55,731 bases of DNA from an uncultured Clostridia bacterium (GCA_947630115.1 CANRGG010000010.1:1-55731); one strand, 5' to 3'. Counted from the first letter of the stretch, positions 1-10,480 are shown. The notes: generated by a model not told the origin, from the letters alone. Numbers and translations are program-made.

Positions 1-19
1 CTGCATTGTTCATAGCTTG

Positions 20-48
20 ATTATATCACGAACGGGAGCGGATTGCAA
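20..48 (-). promoter_or_regulatory. Leftward sigma-A-type promoter at window edge
   Basis: Read on the minus strand, TTGCAA (48-43) and TATAAT (25-20) are separated by exactly 17 bp. It would drive a gene lying left of the window. The spacer contains half of a small CGGGAG/CTCCCG hairpin (33-38 with 49-54), which may be the end signal of the nitrilase-type gene just upstream. Confidence 0.55.
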
Positions 49-66
49 CTCCCGCAGAGGATTTTT

Positions 67-741
67 TCAATATTCGGTCTTTCGTTTCAGGAAAAAGCCC
101 CGCCGGCGGGTCTCGACGATGTGAAATTCCTGCGTCCGTTCGAGATCGAACACGCAGGGGCTCCGCGGCGAGGAGAAGCGCAGCTTTCCCAGAGGGTCGG
201 CGGCCTGCGCGTACCCGAGCGCGCACATGCAGACGGGGATCCCGTAAAAGAAGGCGCCCGCGCGGATGAGGGTGAGTTCGAGCCCCTCGTTGAGCGTTTC
301 AAACACGGAGATCGCGACGTCCGCGCCGCAGAGCGAGAGCGTTTCGAGCACCTGCGGGAAGTAGAGATCCTCCGCGACGACGACCCCGAGCCTGCCCGCC
401 TTGGTGTCGTACAGCTTGATCCCCGCGCCCGAGCGGTATTCGCTGCCGTCGATCCGGTTGACCATGTCCGAAACGCCGAGGATGCGTCCTCTTTCCGCGA
501 CGACCGCCGATTTCCTTCGGATCCCGCGGGCGTTCGTATAACACCCGCACACGACGACGTTCTGCCCGATCTTGGAGAGGATCGCGACGTCCTCGAACAG
601 GCTGGTCTCGCCCTTGAGCTCCCGCTCATAGCTCACTTCCCCGAGGGCGTGGAGGGGGAAAACGGTCACGTCCGCATTGCAGTCGGCGGGCTGATCGCCC
701 AGAGATCCGTTTGTCACAAAACAAATGCGCATACAATCCAT
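67..741 (-). CDS. Carbon-nitrogen hydrolase (nitrilase superfamily) protein
   Basis: This 224-residue protein resembles the nitrilase/amidase superfamily, which hydrolyses non-peptide C-N bonds with a Glu-Lys-Cys triad. Visible family features are the early beta-strand segment near residues 55-80 (VVCGCYTNARG), followed by a YRSGAGIKLYDTKAGRLGV stretch like the family's FxxGxxxxVFxTxxGRIGV region, then VVAEDLYFPQVLETLSLCGADV, which matches the region around the catalytic Cys. Where canonical enzymes have a Cys (I/VCYDxxFPE), this protein has VVAEDLYFP, so the nucleophile appears to be missing and catalysis is doubtful. It is shorter than typical family members (about 260-300 residues). It is transcribed away from secA. 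The start at 741 is the first ATG; an alternative ATG lies at 732. Substrate unknown. Confidence 0.7.
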   Translation of the reverse strand: MDCMRICFVTNGSLGDQPADCNADVTVFPLHALGEVSYERELKGETSLFEDVAILSKIGQNVVVCGCYTNARGIRRKSAVVAERGRILGVSDMVNRIDGSEYRSGAGIKLYDTKAGRLGVVVAEDLYFPQVLETLSLCGADVAISVFETLNEGLELTLIRAGAFFYGIPVCMCALGYAQAADPLGKLRFSSPRSPCVFDLERTQEFHIVETRRRGFFLKRKTEY

Positions 742-881
742 TTTATCGCCGTTCCCGCTTTTTTGTGAGAAAAAAGGGGCTTTGCGGGAAAAAATCTTTT
801 TCCGTTCTTTCCGGGGAGCGCTTTCCGGCGGCGATTTTTCTTTTTCGACAGAGCTTTTCGCAAAAAAGGCTTGAAAACGCT

Positions 882-909
882 TTGAAAATTTCGGAAAATC
901 ATGTAAAAT
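882..909 (+). promoter_or_regulatory. Probable secA promoter
   Basis: TTGAAA (882-887) and TAAAAT (904-909) are spaced 16 bp, about 40 bp ahead of the chosen secA start. A second TTGAAA lies at 871-876. The region upstream is A/T-rich and non-coding. Confidence 0.5.
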
Positions 910-947
910 ATAGAAGTGAAATTTTAACGATCGGAGTGAATGACGAA

Positions 948-3890
<2,943 letters not shown>

Positions 3891-3926
3891 CGAAAAAAGG
3901 GCAGAAACCGGACAAAATAGGAATTT

Positions 3927-5024
3927 ATGTTTAAGGCAGACGATTACAGACTGAAAATCAAGGCGCTCGAAGATACCTTGGCAGAGGCAAAGTACGCGCT
4001 CGATATCGACAACCGCAGCGAACAGCTCAAAAAACTGAAAGCGGAACAGGAACAGCCCGAGGTCTGGCAGGATCTGGAGCGCTCCAAGAAGATCGGGCGG
4101 GAGATCTCCTCCATCGAGGGGAAGATCGCCTCTTACGCGGCGGGCAGAAAGGCGCTCGACGACGCGAACGAGATCATCGACCTCATCGAGGAGACGGAGG
4201 AAGAGGAGCTTGTGCCCGATCTCGACAAGATGATCCAGACGGCGGAAAAGGACATCGAAGAAATGCGGATCCGCGCCCTTTTGCGCGGCAAATACGACAG
4301 CAACAACGCCCTTCTCGCCCTTCATGCGGGCGCAGGCGGCACGGAGGCGTGCGACTGGTGCCAAATGCTCTACCGGATGTACTGCCGCTATGCCGAGACG
4401 AACGGCTTCAAAGTGACCGAGATCGACCGGCTTCCCGGCGACAGCGCGGGGCTCAAATCGGTGGATTTCAAGATCGAAGGGGAGAACGCCTACGGCTATC
4501 TGAAGGCAGAGATCGGCGTGCACAGACTGGTGCGCATTTCGCCCTTCGACGCGAACAAGCGGCGGCAGACCTCCTTTGCCTCCCTCGAAGTCATGCCCGA
4601 GGTGGACGACGACGCCGAGATAGAGATCAAAGACGAGGACATCCGGATCGACGTCTACCGTTCGTCGGGCGCGGGCGGGCAGAAAGTCAATAAGACCGAG
4701 ACCGCGATCCGAATCACCCATTTTCCGACGGGCATTGTCGTCACCTGTCAGAACGAGCGTTCCCAGCTCCAGAATAAGGAGATGGCGTTCAAATATCTGC
4801 GGAGCAAATTGCTCGAAAAGCAGATCGAACAGCGCATGGCGGAAGAGGCGGCGCTCAAAGGGGAGACCAAAAAGATCGAGTGGGGCTCCCAGATCCGCTC
4901 CTACGTCTTTTGTCCGTACACCCTTGTCAAGGACCACAGGACGGGCTATGAAATGGGGGACGTGCAGGCGGTCATGGACGGCAATATTCAGGGATTTATT
5001 ATAGATTACTTGAAAAAATCATAA
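3927..5024 (+). CDS. prfB: Peptide chain release factor 2
   Basis: RF2 recognises UGA/UAA stop codons and triggers peptidyl-tRNA hydrolysis on the ribosome. The 365-residue product carries the catalytic GGQ (SSGAGGQKVNKTE) and the RF2 codon-recognition tripeptide SPF (VRISPFDANKR), which distinguishes it from RF1 (PxT). Length equals the family norm. In many bacteria prfB needs a programmed +1 frameshift at an in-frame UGA around codon 26. Here the corresponding stretch (ALDIDNRSEQL) reads straight through with no UGA, so this copy is not autoregulated that way. AGGA five bases upstream supports the ATG at 3927. It sits between secA and tsaD. Confidence 0.97.
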   Translation: MFKADDYRLKIKALEDTLAEAKYALDIDNRSEQLKKLKAEQEQPEVWQDLERSKKIGREISSIEGKIASYAAGRKALDDANEIIDLIEETEEEELVPDLDKMIQTAEKDIEEMRIRALLRGKYDSNNALLALHAGAGGTEACDWCQMLYRMYCRYAETNGFKVTEIDRLPGDSAGLKSVDFKIEGENAYGYLKAEIGVHRLVRISPFDANKRRQTSFASLEVMPEVDDDAEIEIKDEDIRIDVYRSSGAGGQKVNKTETAIRITHFPTGIVVTCQNERSQLQNKEMAFKYLRSKLLEKQIEQRMAEEAALKGETKKIEWGSQIRSYVFCPYTLVKDHRTGYEMGDVQAVMDGNIQGFIIDYLKKS

Positions 5025-5036
5025 AAAACGAAATAC

Positions 5037-5063
5037 TATGTCAGACATAATACTATGCAAAAC
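5037..5063. repeat. 27-bp dispersed repeat, copy 1 (contains 13-bp palindrome)
   Basis: The core TATGTCAGACATA (5037-5049) is a perfect inverted repeat around a single central base and is followed by ATACTATGCAAAAC. The same 27 bp occurs in opposite orientation at 9957-9983 with two differences. The upstream ATG (5038) of the tsaD reading frame lies inside it. Confidence 0.8.
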
Positions 5064-5085
5064 GCCAAAAATCAAGGAAACGCCT

Positions 5086-6087
5086 TTGATTTTGGGCATT
5101 GAATCCTCCTGCGATGAGACGGCGGCAGCCGTGATCCGCGGGAGGAAAATTCTATCCGACGAGATCATTTCTTCGGCGTCGGTGCAGGCGCAATACGGCG
5201 GCGTGGTCCCCGAGATCGCCTCGCGGGCGCATACGGACGCCGTGGATGAAGTCGTTTCCCGTGCACTCCATTCGGCAAAGGTGAAAAAAGAGGAGCTGGA
5301 CGCGGTCGCGGTGACGTACGGTGCGGGGCTTTTGGGGGCGCTGCTCGTCGGGCTTTCCTTTGCGAAGGGGTTTGCGTTCGGGCTCGGGGTCCCGCTCATC
5401 GGGGTGAATCACATCCGCGGACATCTTGCCGCCGCCTATCTCGAAGAAGAGACGCTGGAGCCGCCCTTTGTGACCCTGCTTGCGAGCGGCGGGCACACCG
5501 CGTTGCTCTACACAAAAACGGAGACGGAGTTTGAGTTGCTTGGCGGTACCCTCGACGACGCGGCGGGCGAGGCGTTCGACAAGGTCGCGCGCGTTCTCTC
5601 CTTGCCCTATCCCGGCGGTCCCCATCTTGAGGCGCTCGCCAAAGAAGGCAAGCCGACCATCCCACTCCCCAAAATGCTGAAGGGAGAGGGTGGCTACAAT
5701 TTTTCGTACAGCGGGCTCAAGACTGCAGTCATCAACTACGTCCATCACGCAAAGCAGAGCGGCGCTCCCTTCTCCGCGGCGGACGTCGCCTGTTCCTTCC
5801 AGCATGCCGCGCTCGATATTTTGGTGGAAAAGACCGTCGAGGCCGCGCGGGAGAAGCATGCCGACACGGTGACGGCGGGGGGCGGCGTGATCGCGAACGA
5901 ATTTCTGCGCGAAACGCTTGCAGGCGCCTGCCGCAAAGCGGGGCTGAAACTTGTCCTTCCCGAAAAGCGCCGCTGCACCGACAATGCAGCCATGATCGCC
6001 GCGGAAGGGCTGATCCGCTATCACGCGGGGCTCTTTTCCCCGCTTTCCCTCAACGCCGAAGCGTATATTCCGTTAAAAACGTCATAA
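5086..6087 (+). CDS. tsaD: tRNA N6-adenosine threonylcarbamoyltransferase TsaD
   Basis: TsaD (formerly Gcp/YgjD) transfers the threonylcarbamoyl group to A37 of ANN-decoding tRNAs, together with TsaB and TsaE. Family marks are LGIESSCDETAAAV at the N terminus, GGVVPEIASRAH, the metal-binding NHIRGH near residue 105, and the C-terminal ASGGH/GEAFDK and TDNAAMIAAEG stretches. I prefer the TTG at 5086: AAGGA lies 7 bases upstream and the protein then starts MILGIESSCDET, as in E. coli TsaD. An in-frame ATG at 5038 would add 16 residues, but it has no ribosome binding site and lies inside a dispersed repeat. The gene follows prfB by 61 bp on the same strand. TsaB and TsaE are not in the window. 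Confidence 0.94.
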   Translation: MILGIESSCDETAAAVIRGRKILSDEIISSASVQAQYGGVVPEIASRAHTDAVDEVVSRALHSAKVKKEELDAVAVTYGAGLLGALLVGLSFAKGFAFGLGVPLIGVNHIRGHLAAAYLEEETLEPPFVTLLASGGHTALLYTKTETEFELLGGTLDDAAGEAFDKVARVLSLPYPGGPHLEALAKEGKPTIPLPKMLKGEGGYNFSYSGLKTAVINYVHHAKQSGAPFSAADVACSFQHAALDILVEKTVEAAREKHADTVTAGGGVIANEFLRETLAGACRKAGLKLVLPEKRRCTDNAAMIAAEGLIRYHAGLFSPLSLNAEAYIPLKTS

Positions 6088-6196
6088 TTCGACATAATAA
6101 ATTTAATTTTTTAACGCTCCCTCCTTGACTTTTTTCGGGGGGAGTGTTACATTATTGATGATAAGATTCGAAACGATAGAGGGGAACGGGAAAATC

Positions 6197-7063
6197 ATGG
6201 AAGGTGTGATCTTGACGCTGTGTCTTTCGCTGACCTGTGTGCTGGTCGGGATCTTGCTGAGCGGGGGCTTGCGTCTGCGAGAAGGATATGAGCAGCTGCG
6301 CGCGGAAATGGAGGACGGCCGAAACGCGCCGCGGACCATTCTTGTCAAGCAGTCTGCGGGCGAAATGAAACTTTTATATTCCGTCGAGCCGCAGGCGAAG
6401 GCTTTTCGGCGGGATCTGGCGCGGGAAATTGCGGTTATCCGGGCGGCGCAGGAGAGCGATCTCTTTTTTCCCGACGGGGACTTCGCGGAGAGAAATGGCG
6501 ATCTTGCGGAGAGAAACGATGAGCCCAAGGAAAGACTGGAGGGAGAATTTTCGCCGAAAGAGGAGTCACGGGAGGCGGACGGTTTACAGGACCGGCGTCC
6601 ACAGGAGGACGAAGTGCTGATCCGGCGGGCGGAGAAGCTGGATTTTTCGGAGAAGTACGAGCGTCTCGGCAAGGAAGAGCGGGCGCTGCTCGACGATTTT
6701 TCGGCTTATCTGGAAGCGGTTCCCTTTTGCGAAAAGCGTGCGCAGGCGGGCGGGCTGGTGTTCCGCTATAAAAAGGAGACGATCGCCAAGGCGAGCATTC
6801 GGCGCGGCGCCGCCGTTCTGGAATTTCATATTCTCAATCCCGATCTTGGGCGGATGTTGCGCGAGGAGCACCTGAAAAGCATGAAAGTGCAGCCGGCGCG
6901 GATCCGGCTGACGGGCAAAAAGGAACTTTTGCTTGCCGAGCGGACCGCCGATCTCACGGTGCGATTTTTGCAGAACGAGGAGAATTATCTGCGGGACAAG
7001 CGGAAAGCCGCACGCCGCGAAGCGGCCAGGCGGAAACGTGCGGAAGGGGGGAGCGTGCAATGA
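6197..7063 (+). CDS. Unknown membrane-anchored protein with basic C terminus
   Basis: I do not recognise this 288-residue protein. It begins with a single hydrophobic segment (about residues 2-22, ILTLCLSLTCVLVGILLSGG), then a charged, Glu-rich central linker that includes the near-duplicate DFAERNGDLAERND, then a folded-looking region (about residues 165-265, beginning FSEKYERLGKEERALLDDFSAYL) and a strongly basic Arg/Lys/Ala tail. The layout suggests a cytoplasmic domain tethered to the membrane. ATG 6197 is chosen because the hydrophobic anchor then starts at once and a G-rich stretch (6181-6190) lies just upstream; an earlier in-frame ATG at 6125 is possible. The next gene overlaps it by four bases, so the two are probably translated together. 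Confidence 0.6.
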   Translation: MEGVILTLCLSLTCVLVGILLSGGLRLREGYEQLRAEMEDGRNAPRTILVKQSAGEMKLLYSVEPQAKAFRRDLAREIAVIRAAQESDLFFPDGDFAERNGDLAERNDEPKERLEGEFSPKEESREADGLQDRRPQEDEVLIRRAEKLDFSEKYERLGKEERALLDDFSAYLEAVPFCEKRAQAGGLVFRYKKETIAKASIRRGAAVLEFHILNPDLGRMLREEHLKSMKVQPARIRLTGKKELLLAERTADLTVRFLQNEENYLRDKRKAARREAARRKRAEGGSVQ

Positions 7064-7401
7064 ATATGACGGCGCTTTACAGCTGTTTCGGGGTGATCTT
7101 CGGGCTGTTGATCCTCGGGCTTGCCGCGCTCGGAGTCATGCAGTACCGACTCTATAAAAGACGCCGCGAATTTGAGGAGTCCAAACAGGATATTGCGGCG
7201 CCGCTTCCGCTGGAAGTTTGTGCGGAGGACGTGCTATTGCGCATTCGAAACGCCGAGATCGATACGATCGCGCCGCTGTTCGGCGGGGAGGGAGAAAGCG
7301 CGTCGCCGAAAACGTCCTCGAGAGCTGTTCGCAAGGACGCGGCCGCAGAGAGCGAAACGGCGCTGTTCGATGAAGCGGCGATCTCCGAACCGGAAATATA
7401 A
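7060..7401 (+). CDS. Small unknown single-pass membrane protein
   Basis: This 113-residue protein has one N-terminal transmembrane segment (about residues 8-28, CFGVIFGLLILGLAALGVMQ), then a basic stretch (YKRRREFEE) and an acidic, Ala/Glu-rich tail of no recognisable fold. The start ATG overlaps the stop of the preceding gene (ATGA), and GGAAGGGGGG lies about 10 bases upstream. It resembles its neighbour in having a short membrane anchor with a charged cytoplasmic tail, so the two may form one complex; that is inference. Confidence 0.5.
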   Translation: MNMTALYSCFGVIFGLLILGLAALGVMQYRLYKRRREFEESKQDIAAPLPLEVCAEDVLLRIRNAEIDTIAPLFGGEGESASPKTSSRAVRKDAAAESETALFDEAAISEPEI

Positions 7402-7530
7402 GAAAAAGTTATGTAATAGGAAGTTTGCATGTAGCGCTTCTTTAATAGTTTTGGATGACTGCGGGCACAGCTGCGCCTGACATAATTTGCAAGTTGCGAC
7501 CCTTTGTGGGCTGAGAAAATAGCATGAATA

Positions 7531-7572
7531 GACCGATTTTAGCAGAAAATTTTGCAAAATCGGTCTTTTTTC
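7531..7572 (+). terminator. Rho-independent terminator
   Basis: GACCGATTTT (7531-7540) pairs with AAAATCGGTC (7556-7565), followed by seven T. It lies 130 bp after the stop of the preceding small gene, leaving room for a long 3' untranslated region or a separate short RNA. Confidence 0.8.
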
Positions 7573-8150
7573 TAGCGATAAACTTCCGCGGAGGTAAATT
7601 CGAGAGAAAAAACTTGCGAAGAAGCTGGAATTTTTAATTTATTTGCGGGCAGTATTTTCGTCGGCGTCTGCGCTCAAACATAAGCGTTAATTATAAAAAT
7701 AAAGTGTTTCCAGTTGGGGACATTGAATTTGCAAAAATATATCGGTCAGCCCTATGCTCGAATTTGAGGGGAATTTTGCGTGGAATCCGCAAGAAATTAT
7801 TAACTCAAGCAATTCCATGCTCAACAGCGCAACAATCAAGTAATTACATGTCAAGTTCATGGGGGAAATCCTGCGCCGAATCATAAAATTCAACAGTTAT
7901 GTGATTAAAAAGATCGGCAGCCGGTCAATTTCATGCCCAAATCGGCAAGATAAATCTTATCCAAAATCTGAAATCGGTATGACGGCGCGGGGCAAAGTCA
8001 TTACAACAATCGGTCAATCCCAGCCAAAAATCAGCATAACAAATCCTGTGCGCGGCTAACAATTTGTCCCCAAAACTGAGGCGCGAGGCAAATGGGCTTG
8101 GGACGTGCTTTTCGGGGAATCAGTCGAAAAAGTGGGGCATACAATGGGTT
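7573..8150. other. AT-rich gap without a recognised gene
   Basis: About 580 bp lie between the terminator and the next probable start. No open frame here has a ribosome binding site or a recognisable product. The sequence has several imperfect recurrences of short words (CGGTCA, AATCGG, CAAT-rich runs) and looks like decayed or structured non-coding DNA. I found no tRNA, tmRNA, RNase P or SRP RNA signature in it. Confidence 0.4.
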
Positions 8151-8750
8151 ATGAACCCTCTTTATCTCTTTCAAGACCTGTTTTCACGGGCAATCAGGCA
8201 AAAATTCGTTCTCGTAATTTTATTTTTGCTATGTTTGTGTAGTACTGTGTGTGGCATAGTATTTATCAAAACACCGGCTTTCTTCGATTATCACCTCAAA
8301 ATTTGCGACAGATTTCTCGACCGGGTCTGCTATTCCGACCGCAGCGTGGTCGCGATCTGTTTCGAGCGCACGGGCGGCTGCGCGCTCTTTCTGCTGCTTC
8401 TGGCTGCCGGGGGGCTTCATCCCGCCGCGCTGGTTCTGCCCGCCTGCGCCGTCGTCTTTCGCGCTTACAATTTCGGCGGAACGCTCGCCATTCTCTTTTC
8501 GGTCTACGGTTTTTCCGGCGCGATCGTCGCCTTTGTCATCTTTCTGCCCATCCATCTGCTGCTCGACGCGCTGTTTTTTGCGGCGGCGTCGCTTTCCTTC
8601 TCGCGGGCGTTTTGCTTCCGCTTCTGCGTCTCTGATTTCAAGGAACTGCTCGTCGATCTGCTCCTTTTGCTCGCGCTCGGGTTTCTCGTCTGCGTTTTGG
8701 AGGCGATTTTGCTCGGCGTTCTGTTCCATCCACTCGGAAATTTTATATAA
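8151..8750 (+). CDS. Multi-pass membrane protein, possibly SpoIIM-like
   Basis: This 199-residue protein is mostly hydrophobic, with about five membrane segments: near residues 15-37 (LVILFLLCLCSTVCGIVF), 70-90, 98-120, 122-150 and 170-195. The arrangement of short soluble loops and the FRAYNFGGTLAILFSVYGFSG segment recalls SpoIIM-type membrane proteins of the sporulating Clostridia, but I cannot confirm the family. ATG 8151 is preceded by only a weak GTGGGG; the frame is open further upstream to 8064. It directly precedes the carboxypeptidase gene, a setting seen for sporulation envelope genes. Confidence 0.5.
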   Translation: MNPLYLFQDLFSRAIRQKFVLVILFLLCLCSTVCGIVFIKTPAFFDYHLKICDRFLDRVCYSDRSVVAICFERTGGCALFLLLLAAGGLHPAALVLPACAVVFRAYNFGGTLAILFSVYGFSGAIVAFVIFLPIHLLLDALFFAAASLSFSRAFCFRFCVSDFKELLVDLLLLLALGFLVCVLEAILLGVLFHPLGNFI

Positions 8751-8788
8751 AATTGCGTATTTTTCGGGAAATCGCGCAAACTGTGCTT

Positions 8789-9940
8789 ATGAAAAAATTT
8801 ATGGTAACGGCGCTTGCTGCGGTTTGTCTGCTTGCGCCGATCGGTTCGAAATATGAAAAAATTTCCGCGGGGGCGGAGACCTTGGCGGATTGCAAGGCGG
8901 CATATCTGTGCGATTTCGAGAGCGGCACGCCGGCTTATGCGCAAAACGAGACGGAGCGGCTGCCCATCGCGAGCATGTGCAAGATCATGACGTTGCTCTT
9001 GAGCTTCGAGGCGGTGGACGGGGGTAACCTTGCCTACGATGAGAAGATCTCTGTCAGTGACAACGCCTCCGGGATGGGCGGCTCGCAGGTCTTTCTTGAA
9101 AGCGGGCTCGCGTATTCCGCCGAAGAACTCATGAAAACGGTGGCGGTCTGTTCGGCGAACGACTCCTGCGTCGCGCTTGCGGAACGCATTGCGGGCAGCG
9201 AGGGGCTTTTCGTCGAGAAAATGAACGAGCGGGCGCGTGAGCTCGGCGCCGAGAATACCCTTTTCGCGAATTGCACCGGGCTTCCCAAGGAGCCCCAGTA
9301 CTCCTGCGCAAAAGACGTCTCATTGATGTTGCGGGAACTTTTGAAACATCAAAAATATTATGAGTTTTCGAAGATCTGGTTGGAGGATTTCCAACATCCC
9401 GACGGCCGGACAACGACGATCACGAATACCAACAAGCTCATCCGTTTTTATGACGGCTGCGACGGCGGGAAAACGGGCTTTACCAATCAGGCGGGATTTT
9501 GCCTTGCTGCGACCGCAAAACGCGGCGATATGCGGCTTGTTTCAGTCGTGATCGGGGCGGAAAATTCCGACAAGCGGTTCGCGAGCGTAAAAAATATGTT
9601 GAATTACGCCTTTGCAAACTATGAAAGCCGCAAGATTGTGCCCGCCGACAAGCCGTTGGAGCAAAAACTTCCCGTCCGTGGCTGCAAGCAGAAGGAGATC
9701 TCCGTGTGCCCCGAGCGTTCGCTCACCGTTTTTGCAAAGAAAGGGGAAGAGGTTGACGCGAAAGCGGAGATCGTTTTGAGCGAAGTCAAGGCGCCATTCG
9801 GGCCCGGAACAGTCGTGGGGGAAGCGGTACTGTACTGCGGCGGCGTCGAAAAAGACCGCTGCAAATTGGTCGCGGCAGAGGGGGCGGAAAAGTTCTCTTG
9901 GGGCGAAGCATACCGAGAAATTGCTCAAAATTGGAATTGA
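8789..9940 (+). CDS. D-alanyl-D-alanine carboxypeptidase (peptidase S11, DacF-like)
   Basis: This 383-residue secreted low-molecular-weight penicillin-binding protein removes the terminal D-Ala from peptidoglycan pentapeptides. All three active-site motifs are present: SMCK (SxxK, near residue 61), SAN (SxN, near 121) and KTG (near 227). An N-terminal signal peptide is visible (MKKFMVTALAAVCLLAPIG). The part after residue 260 matches the extra C-terminal beta-domain of DacF/PBP5 proteins, but I see no obvious C-terminal membrane anchor. ATG 8789 is chosen because it begins the signal peptide; the open frame starts at 8753. The gene ends just before a dispersed 27-bp repeat and a terminator. 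Confidence 0.9.
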   Translation: MKKFMVTALAAVCLLAPIGSKYEKISAGAETLADCKAAYLCDFESGTPAYAQNETERLPIASMCKIMTLLLSFEAVDGGNLAYDEKISVSDNASGMGGSQVFLESGLAYSAEELMKTVAVCSANDSCVALAERIAGSEGLFVEKMNERARELGAENTLFANCTGLPKEPQYSCAKDVSLMLRELLKHQKYYEFSKIWLEDFQHPDGRTTTITNTNKLIRFYDGCDGGKTGFTNQAGFCLAATAKRGDMRLVSVVIGAENSDKRFASVKNMLNYAFANYESRKIVPADKPLEQKLPVRGCKQKEISVCPERSLTVFAKKGEEVDAKAEIVLSEVKAPFGPGTVVGEAVLYCGGVEKDRCKLVAAEGAEKFSWGEAYREIAQNWN

Positions 9941-9956
9941 AATCGCGAAAATCGCA

Positions 9957-9983
9957 GTTTTGCATAGTACTATGTCAGACATA
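9957..9983. repeat. 27-bp dispersed repeat, copy 2 (inverted relative to copy 1)
   Basis: GTTTTGCATAGTAC followed by TATGTCAGACATA is the reverse complement of the 5037-5063 repeat with two changes. The 13-bp palindrome is at 9971-9983 and directly abuts the terminator of the carboxypeptidase gene. Confidence 0.8.
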
Positions 9984-10010
9984 ATAGCTCCTGTTCGGGG
10001 CTATTTTTTG
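9984..10010 (+). terminator. Rho-independent terminator after carboxypeptidase
   Basis: ATAGCTCC (9984-9991) pairs with GGGGCTAT (9997-10004; one G-U pair), followed by six T. Confidence 0.8.
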
Positions 10011-10097
10011 TTTTTTCGCGAAAAAACCGCTTATATTCAATTTTTTTCGAAATGAAAAATAATTTTGTAAATATTTGAAGATTTTTGTAAAAAATAC

Positions 10098-10126
10098 TTG
10101 CAAAACGCCGTGCAGTATGATATAAT
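10098..10126 (+). promoter_or_regulatory. Strong extended -10 promoter for the 43-codon gene
   Basis: TTGCAA (10098-10103), a 17-bp spacer and TATAAT (10121-10126) with a TG one base before the -10 hexamer. This is one of the best promoters in the window. Confidence 0.8.
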
Positions 10127-10163
10127 GAGGTCGTTCGAAAATCATACAAAGGAGGTAAAAGGG

Positions 10164-10295
10164 ATGGATCAGATCAATGAATTTTTGGCGCGGCTCACGT
10201 GTTTGATCCGTGAGATCTCGGAGCTCATCGAGGTCGCCGATTGCGCAAAATTACAGTTGAAGGATTTGGAGATCGAAAAACCGGAGGGGGATTGA
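10164..10295 (+). CDS. Small unknown 43-residue protein
   Basis: The predicted product starts MDQINEFLARLTCLIREISE and ends in an acidic tail; it looks like a single amphipathic helix. I do not recognise it. Support for a real gene is strong: an extended -10 promoter 38 bp upstream, a perfect AAAGGAGGT ribosome binding site (10148-10156) 7 bases before ATG 10164, and a terminator starting 35 bp after the stop. It stands alone as a monocistronic unit. It could be a small regulatory or membrane-surface-binding peptide; function unknown. Confidence 0.7.
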   Translation: MDQINEFLARLTCLIREISELIEVADCAKLQLKDLEIEKPEGD

Positions 10296-10330
10296 GCGAG
10301 CGGAAAGGGTCAGAACGTGAGCGAAAGCAA

Positions 10331-10374
10331 AAATCCGGATGAGCCGTTTAAGGCGGTTTCATCCGGATTTTTTG
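10331..10374 (+). terminator. Rho-independent terminator of the 43-codon gene
   Basis: AAATCCGGATGA (10331-10342) pairs with TCATCCGGATTT (10359-10370), with an inner CCG/CGG pairing, followed by TTTTTT. Confidence 0.9.
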
Positions 10375-10399
10375 CTTTTTGCTTCGCCGCTTATAGGAC

Positions 10400-10480
10400 G
10401 GTCGGCTGTTCATTGTACTTTTGGGTGCCATATGTCGGTCGGCTGTTCATCGTAATTTTGGGTGCTACATATAGGACGAT
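10400..10480. repeat. 37-bp tandem repeat, about two copies
   Basis: GGTCGGCTGTTCATTGTACT at 10400 recurs at 10437 with small changes (GGTCGGCTGTTCATCGTAAT); both continue TTTTGGGTGC. A partial third copy (GGACGATCG) follows at about 10474. No gene covers 10375-10695. A GGACGGCC/GGCCGT hairpin at about 10592-10618 is the only other structure I see there. Confidence 0.65.

Noticed and set aside
7402-7572. 6S RNA gene
   Set aside because: Size and terminator would suit, but I could not find the conserved closing stem and central bubble of 6S RNA, so I left it as an unexplained region.
10094-10110. Third copy of the 27-bp dispersed repeat (TACTTGCAAAACGCC)
   Set aside because: Only 11 bases match the arm of copy 1, the palindrome is missing and the match overlaps a promoter -35 box, so it may be chance.
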